A DNA stretch of 64,000 nucleotides from Hominisplanchenecus faecis (GTDB taxonomy: Bacteria; Bacillota; Clostridia; Lachnospirales; Lachnospiraceae). Position numbers and translations under genes: made by a program. Of this stretch, positions 61,654 through 64,000 are shown piece after piece. The DNA is taken from the NCBI RefSeq assembly GCF_020687205.1, contig NZ_JAJEQE010000010.1, forward strand, positions 1-64,000, read 5' to 3'. Positions within the stretch are counted from its first letter, which is position 1. The number at the start of each line of letters is the position of its first letter. Below the pieces are notes generated by a model that saw only the letters and a program-made list of their open reading frames with translations, did no database searches and had not been told where the DNA came from.

Positions 61654-62733
61654 ATGAGAACTTATCTTGTAACCGGAGGTGCCGGTTTTATTGGTTCTAA
61701 TTATATTCACTATATGTTTAAAAAATACGGGGATGACATCCGTATTATCAACGTTGACAAGCTGACTTACGCAGGCAATCTGGAAAATTTAAGAGATGTG
61801 GAGAACCGTGACAATTATACATTTGTAAGAGCAGATATCTGCGACAGCGAGGCGATCAACAAGATCTTCGATGAAAATGACATTGACCGTGTGGTTCATT
61901 TCGCAGCAGAGAGCCATGTAGACCGAAGCATCCGCAACCCGGAAGTTTTTGTAAAGACAAACGTGCTTGGTACTCTGGTCATGCTCAATGCGGCAAAGGC
62001 AGCCTGGGAGCTTGAGGACGGCACATTCAAGGCAGACAAGAAATTTTTACATGTATCCACGGATGAAGTTTACGGTTCTCTGGAGAACGAGGGGGAATAT
62101 TTCTACGAGACGACACCTTATGATCCTCACAGCCCGTATTCTGCAAGCAAGGCATCTTCGGATATGCTGGTAAAAGCCTATATGGATACTTACAAATTCC
62201 CGGCAAATATCACAAACTGCAGCAACAACTACGGACCGTATCAGTTCCCGGAGAAGCTGATCCCACTGATCATCAACAATGCATTAAACGGCAGAAAGCT
62301 TCCGGTCTATGGCGACGGCAAAAATGTGCGTGACTGGCTGTATGTGGAAGACCATGCAAAGGGCATTGATATGGTTCAGGAACAGGGCCGTCTGTTTGAG
62401 ACATACAACATCGGCGGACACAACGAAAAACAGAACATCGAGATCATCCATATCATTCTCGATACGTTAAACGAGATGCTTCCGGACGAAGACCCGAGAA
62501 AAGCACATATCAATGAAGAGCTGATCACTTATGTGGAAGACCGCAAGGGCCATGACCGCAGATATGCGATCGCACCGGACAAGATCAAAGCTGAGATTGG
62601 CTGGTATCCGGAGACGATGTTTGCAGAAGGCATCAAGAAAACGATCAAATGGTATTTTGAACACGAAGACTGGATGGCAAATGTGACAAGCGGTGACTAT
62701 CAGAAATATTACGAAGAGATGTACCGCAAATAA
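61654..62733 (+). CDS. dTDP-glucose 4,6-dehydratase
   Basis: A 359-residue short-chain dehydrogenase-type enzyme that converts dTDP-glucose to the 4-keto-6-deoxy intermediate on the way to dTDP-rhamnose. NAD-binding GGAGFIGSN near residue 7, the catalytic region STDEVYGSL and YSASKASSD (YxxxK), and [17 protein letters not shown] are typical. ATG 61654 is chosen over 61636: GGAGGT lies 10 bases before it. rfbA follows 14 bases later; rfbC and rfbD are not in the window. Confidence 0.97.
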   Translation: MRTYLVTGGAGFIGSNYIHYMFKKYGDDIRIINVDKLTYAGNLENLRDVENRDNYTFVRADICDSEAINKIFDENDIDRVVHFAAESHVDRSIRNPEVFVKTNVLGTLVMLNAAKAAWELEDGTFKADKKFLHVSTDEVYGSLENEGEYFYETTPYDPHSPYSASKASSDMLVKAYMDTYKFPANITNCSNNYGPYQFPEKLIPLIINNALNGRKLPVYGDGKNVRDWLYVEDHAKGIDMVQEQGRLFETYNIGGHNEKQNIEIIHIILDTLNEMLPDEDPRKAHINEELITYVEDRKGHDRRYAIAPDKIKAEIGWYPETMFAEGIKKTIKWYFEHEDWMANVTSGDYQKYYEEMYRK

Positions 62734-62747
62734 GAAAGGATCGATAT

Positions 62748-63617
62748 ATGAAGGGGATTATTTTAGCAGGCGGTTCCGGTACCAGACTGTACCCGCTGAC
62801 CAAAGCGATTTCAAAACAGATCATGCCGGTTTATGATAAGCCGATGATTTACTATCCGTTGTCCACACTGATGCTGGCAGGGATCCGTGAGATCCTGATC
62901 ATTTCTACAGAGCGTGATCTTCCGGTATTTAAAGAATTGTTTGGCACCGGTGAGCAGCTGGGGCTTCAGATGTCTTATGCTGTTCAGGACAAACCTCGGG
63001 GACTGGCAGATGCGTTTATTATCGGAGCCGATTTCATCGGAGATGACAGTGTGGCACTGGTGCTCGGTGATAATATTTTCTACGGACAGAGCTTTTCACA
63101 GGTTCTGATGCGTGCAGCCAAGATTGAAAAGGGAGCGACTATTTTCGGATATTATGTGCGTGACCCGAGAGAATATGGTGTCGTAGAGTTTGATGAGAAC
63201 GGAAAGGCACTCTCCATCGAGGAGAAACCGGAGCATCCGAAGTCCAACTACGCTGTTCCGGGACTGTATTTCTATGATAATGATGTGGTAGAGATCGCAA
63301 AGAATGTCAAACCTTCCGCACGCGGTGAGATCGAGATCACCAGTATCAACAATGAATATTTAAGAAGAGGAACCCTGAAGGTGGAGACACTTGGCAGAGG
63401 TTTTGCATGGCTGGATACCGGCACACACGATGCACTGCTCGATGCGGCAGATTTCGTAGCTGCCTTCCAGAAGAGACAGGGACTTTATATTTCCTGCATC
63501 GAAGAAATTGCATATAAGAGAGGATTTATCACAAAAGAACAGCTCGTTGAGCTGGCACAGCCTCTGCTGAAGACTGCATATGGCCGGTATTTACTGGAAA
63601 TTGCAGAGGGACTTTAG
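62748..63617 (+). CDS. Glucose-1-phosphate thymidylyltransferase
   Basis: A 289-residue RfbA making dTDP-glucose from dTTP and glucose-1-phosphate, the step before Rfb[21 protein letters not shown] with [15 protein letters not shown] is the nucleotide/sugar-binding signature; [10 protein letters not shown] holds the metal-site Asp; [13 protein letters not shown] and [12 protein letters not shown] complete the family pattern. AAGAAAGGA precedes ATG 62748. Confidence 0.98.
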   Translation: MKGIILAGGSGTRLYPLTKAISKQIMPVYDKPMIYYPLSTLMLAGIREILIISTERDLPVFKELFGTGEQLGLQMSYAVQDKPRGLADAFIIGADFIGDDSVALVLGDNIFYGQSFSQVLMRAAKIEKGATIFGYYVRDPREYGVVEFDENGKALSIEEKPEHPKSNYAVPGLYFYDNDVVEIAKNVKPSARGEIEITSINNEYLRRGTLKVETLGRGFAWLDTGTHDALLDAADFVAAFQKRQGLYISCIEEIAYKRGFITKEQLVELAQPLLKTAYGRYLLEIAEGL

Positions 63618-63632
63618 GAGGAAAAGGAATCT

Positions 63633-64000
63633 ATGAAAGAAACCCGGTCACTGCCCGCAGAGCTTTTTGCGGGTAGAACACTGATTTTTCAGCTTGCGAA
63701 AAATGATTTTAAAAAGAAATACGCCGGTTCCTACCTGGGGATCGTCTGGGCGTTTGTACAGCCGGTTGTGACGGTCATGGTCTACTGGTTTGTTTTTGGT
63801 ATGATAAGGAGTTCATCACCAAGACCGGTACCGTTCGTGCTGTGGCTGATCGCCGGACTGATTCCCTGGTTCTTTTTTCAGGACGGACTGATCAACGGAA
63901 CGAATGCACTGCTGGAATACAATTATCTGGTCAAAAAGGTGGTATTTCGGATTGATATCCTGCCGATGGTCAAAGTTGTATCCGCTGTTTTTGTACACCT
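63633..64000 (+). CDS. ABC-2 type polysaccharide export permease (truncated by window end)
   Basis: The first 122 residues of an ABC-2 permease. A cytosolic start with RTLIFQLAKNDFKKKYAGSY and LGIVWAFVQPVVTVMVYWFV (first membrane helix), then VLWLIAGLIPWFFFQ, is the pattern of Wzm/TagG-type exporters of O-antigen, teichoic acid or capsule polymers. AGGAGG lies 12 bases before ATG 63633. Together with rfbA and rfbB it marks the start of a surface polysaccharide locus beyond the window. The partner ATPase should follow. Confidence 0.9.
   Translation, partial: MKETRSLPAELFAGRTLIFQLAKNDFKKKYAGSYLGIVWAFVQPVVTVMVYWFVFGMIRSSSPRPVPFVLWLIAGLIPWFFFQDGLINGTNALLEYNYLVKKVVFRIDILPMVKVVSAVFVH

Noticed and set aside
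1-64000. tRNA or rRNA genes, prophage, insertion sequence with transposase
   Set aside because: None recognised on either strand; the only mobile-looking items are the short palindromic repeats.

Overview
The window looks like chromosomal DNA of an anaerobic gut-type Firmicute of the class Clostridia, most likely a member of the Lachnospiraceae (Blautia/Dorea-like; the genus is a guess). Grounds: strong AGGAGG ribosome binding sites almost everywhere, sigma-A type TTGACA-17-TATAAT promoters, pyruvate:ferredoxin oxidoreductase, a PPi-type phosphofructokinase next to pyruvate phosphate dikinase, class III fructose-bisphosphatase, class III (oxygen-sensitive) ribonucleotide reductase, an ECF vitamin-type transporter, and no respiratory genes. 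No prophage, transposase, CRISPR array, rRNA or tRNA was seen.

Layout. 1-3.1 kb: an HPt phosphotransfer protein and a three-module GGDEF-REC-HD-GYP protein, then a monocistronic HPr gene with its own promoter and terminator. 3.2-6.2 kb: wreckage of a MacB-type ABC exporter, a promoter-plus-terminator unit, and a secreted caspase-like protein. 6.4-10 kb: pyruvate:ferredoxin oxidoreductase. 10.1-19.4 kb: a tellurite/stress (Ter) island built around a divergent promoter region: AIM24-like protein and an N-extended TerD on the minus strand; YceG-like protein, TelA, two TerD proteins and a PMCA-type calcium ATPase on the plus strand. 19.5-19.9 kb: a diguanylate cyclase remnant. 19.9-31.3 kb: M16C peptidase, era, recO, a lipoprotein, glyS, PPi-phosphofructokinase and ppdK.

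31.6-40.7 kb holds the most interesting unit: an AraC-type regulator with an unusual repeated architecture, a surface-anchored alpha/alpha-toroid protein, a DUF4430 lipoprotein, and a complete ECF transporter (T subunit, fused double ATPase, S subunit). An alpha/alpha toroid plus a DUF4430-type beta domain are the two halves of animal intrinsic factor/transcobalamin, so this may be a bacterial surface capture-and-import system for a corrinoid or similar micronutrient (inference). 40.8-44.6 kb: a small helical protein, nrdD, a 190-bp structured palindromic element and a small membrane protein. 44.6-49.6 kb (minus): a PurF-like protein lacking the glutaminase cysteine, class III Fbp, and an alanine/glycine:cation symporter divergent from a LysR regulator.

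50.9-58.3 kb: an alpha/beta-hydrolase-like protein, an FAD-dependent dehydrogenase, and an N-acetylglucosamine utilisation cluster: BglG/LicT-type antiterminator with a clear RAT/terminator leader, PTS EIICB, a cytosolic CBM9-like protein, nagB and nagA. GlcNAc enters phosphorylated through the PTS (HPr is encoded at 2.8 kb), NagA removes acetate and NagB yields fructose-6-phosphate for the PPi-linked glycolysis encoded nearby. 58.4-64 kb: a secreted papain-like protease that seems to start at CTG, a nucleotidyltransferase, and the start of a surface polysaccharide locus (rfbB, rfbA, ABC-2 export permease cut by the window end).

Three copies of a small hairpin-forming intergenic repeat (5-68, 27158-27202, 53005-53066) and several strong hairpins outside terminators are recorded as separate observations.
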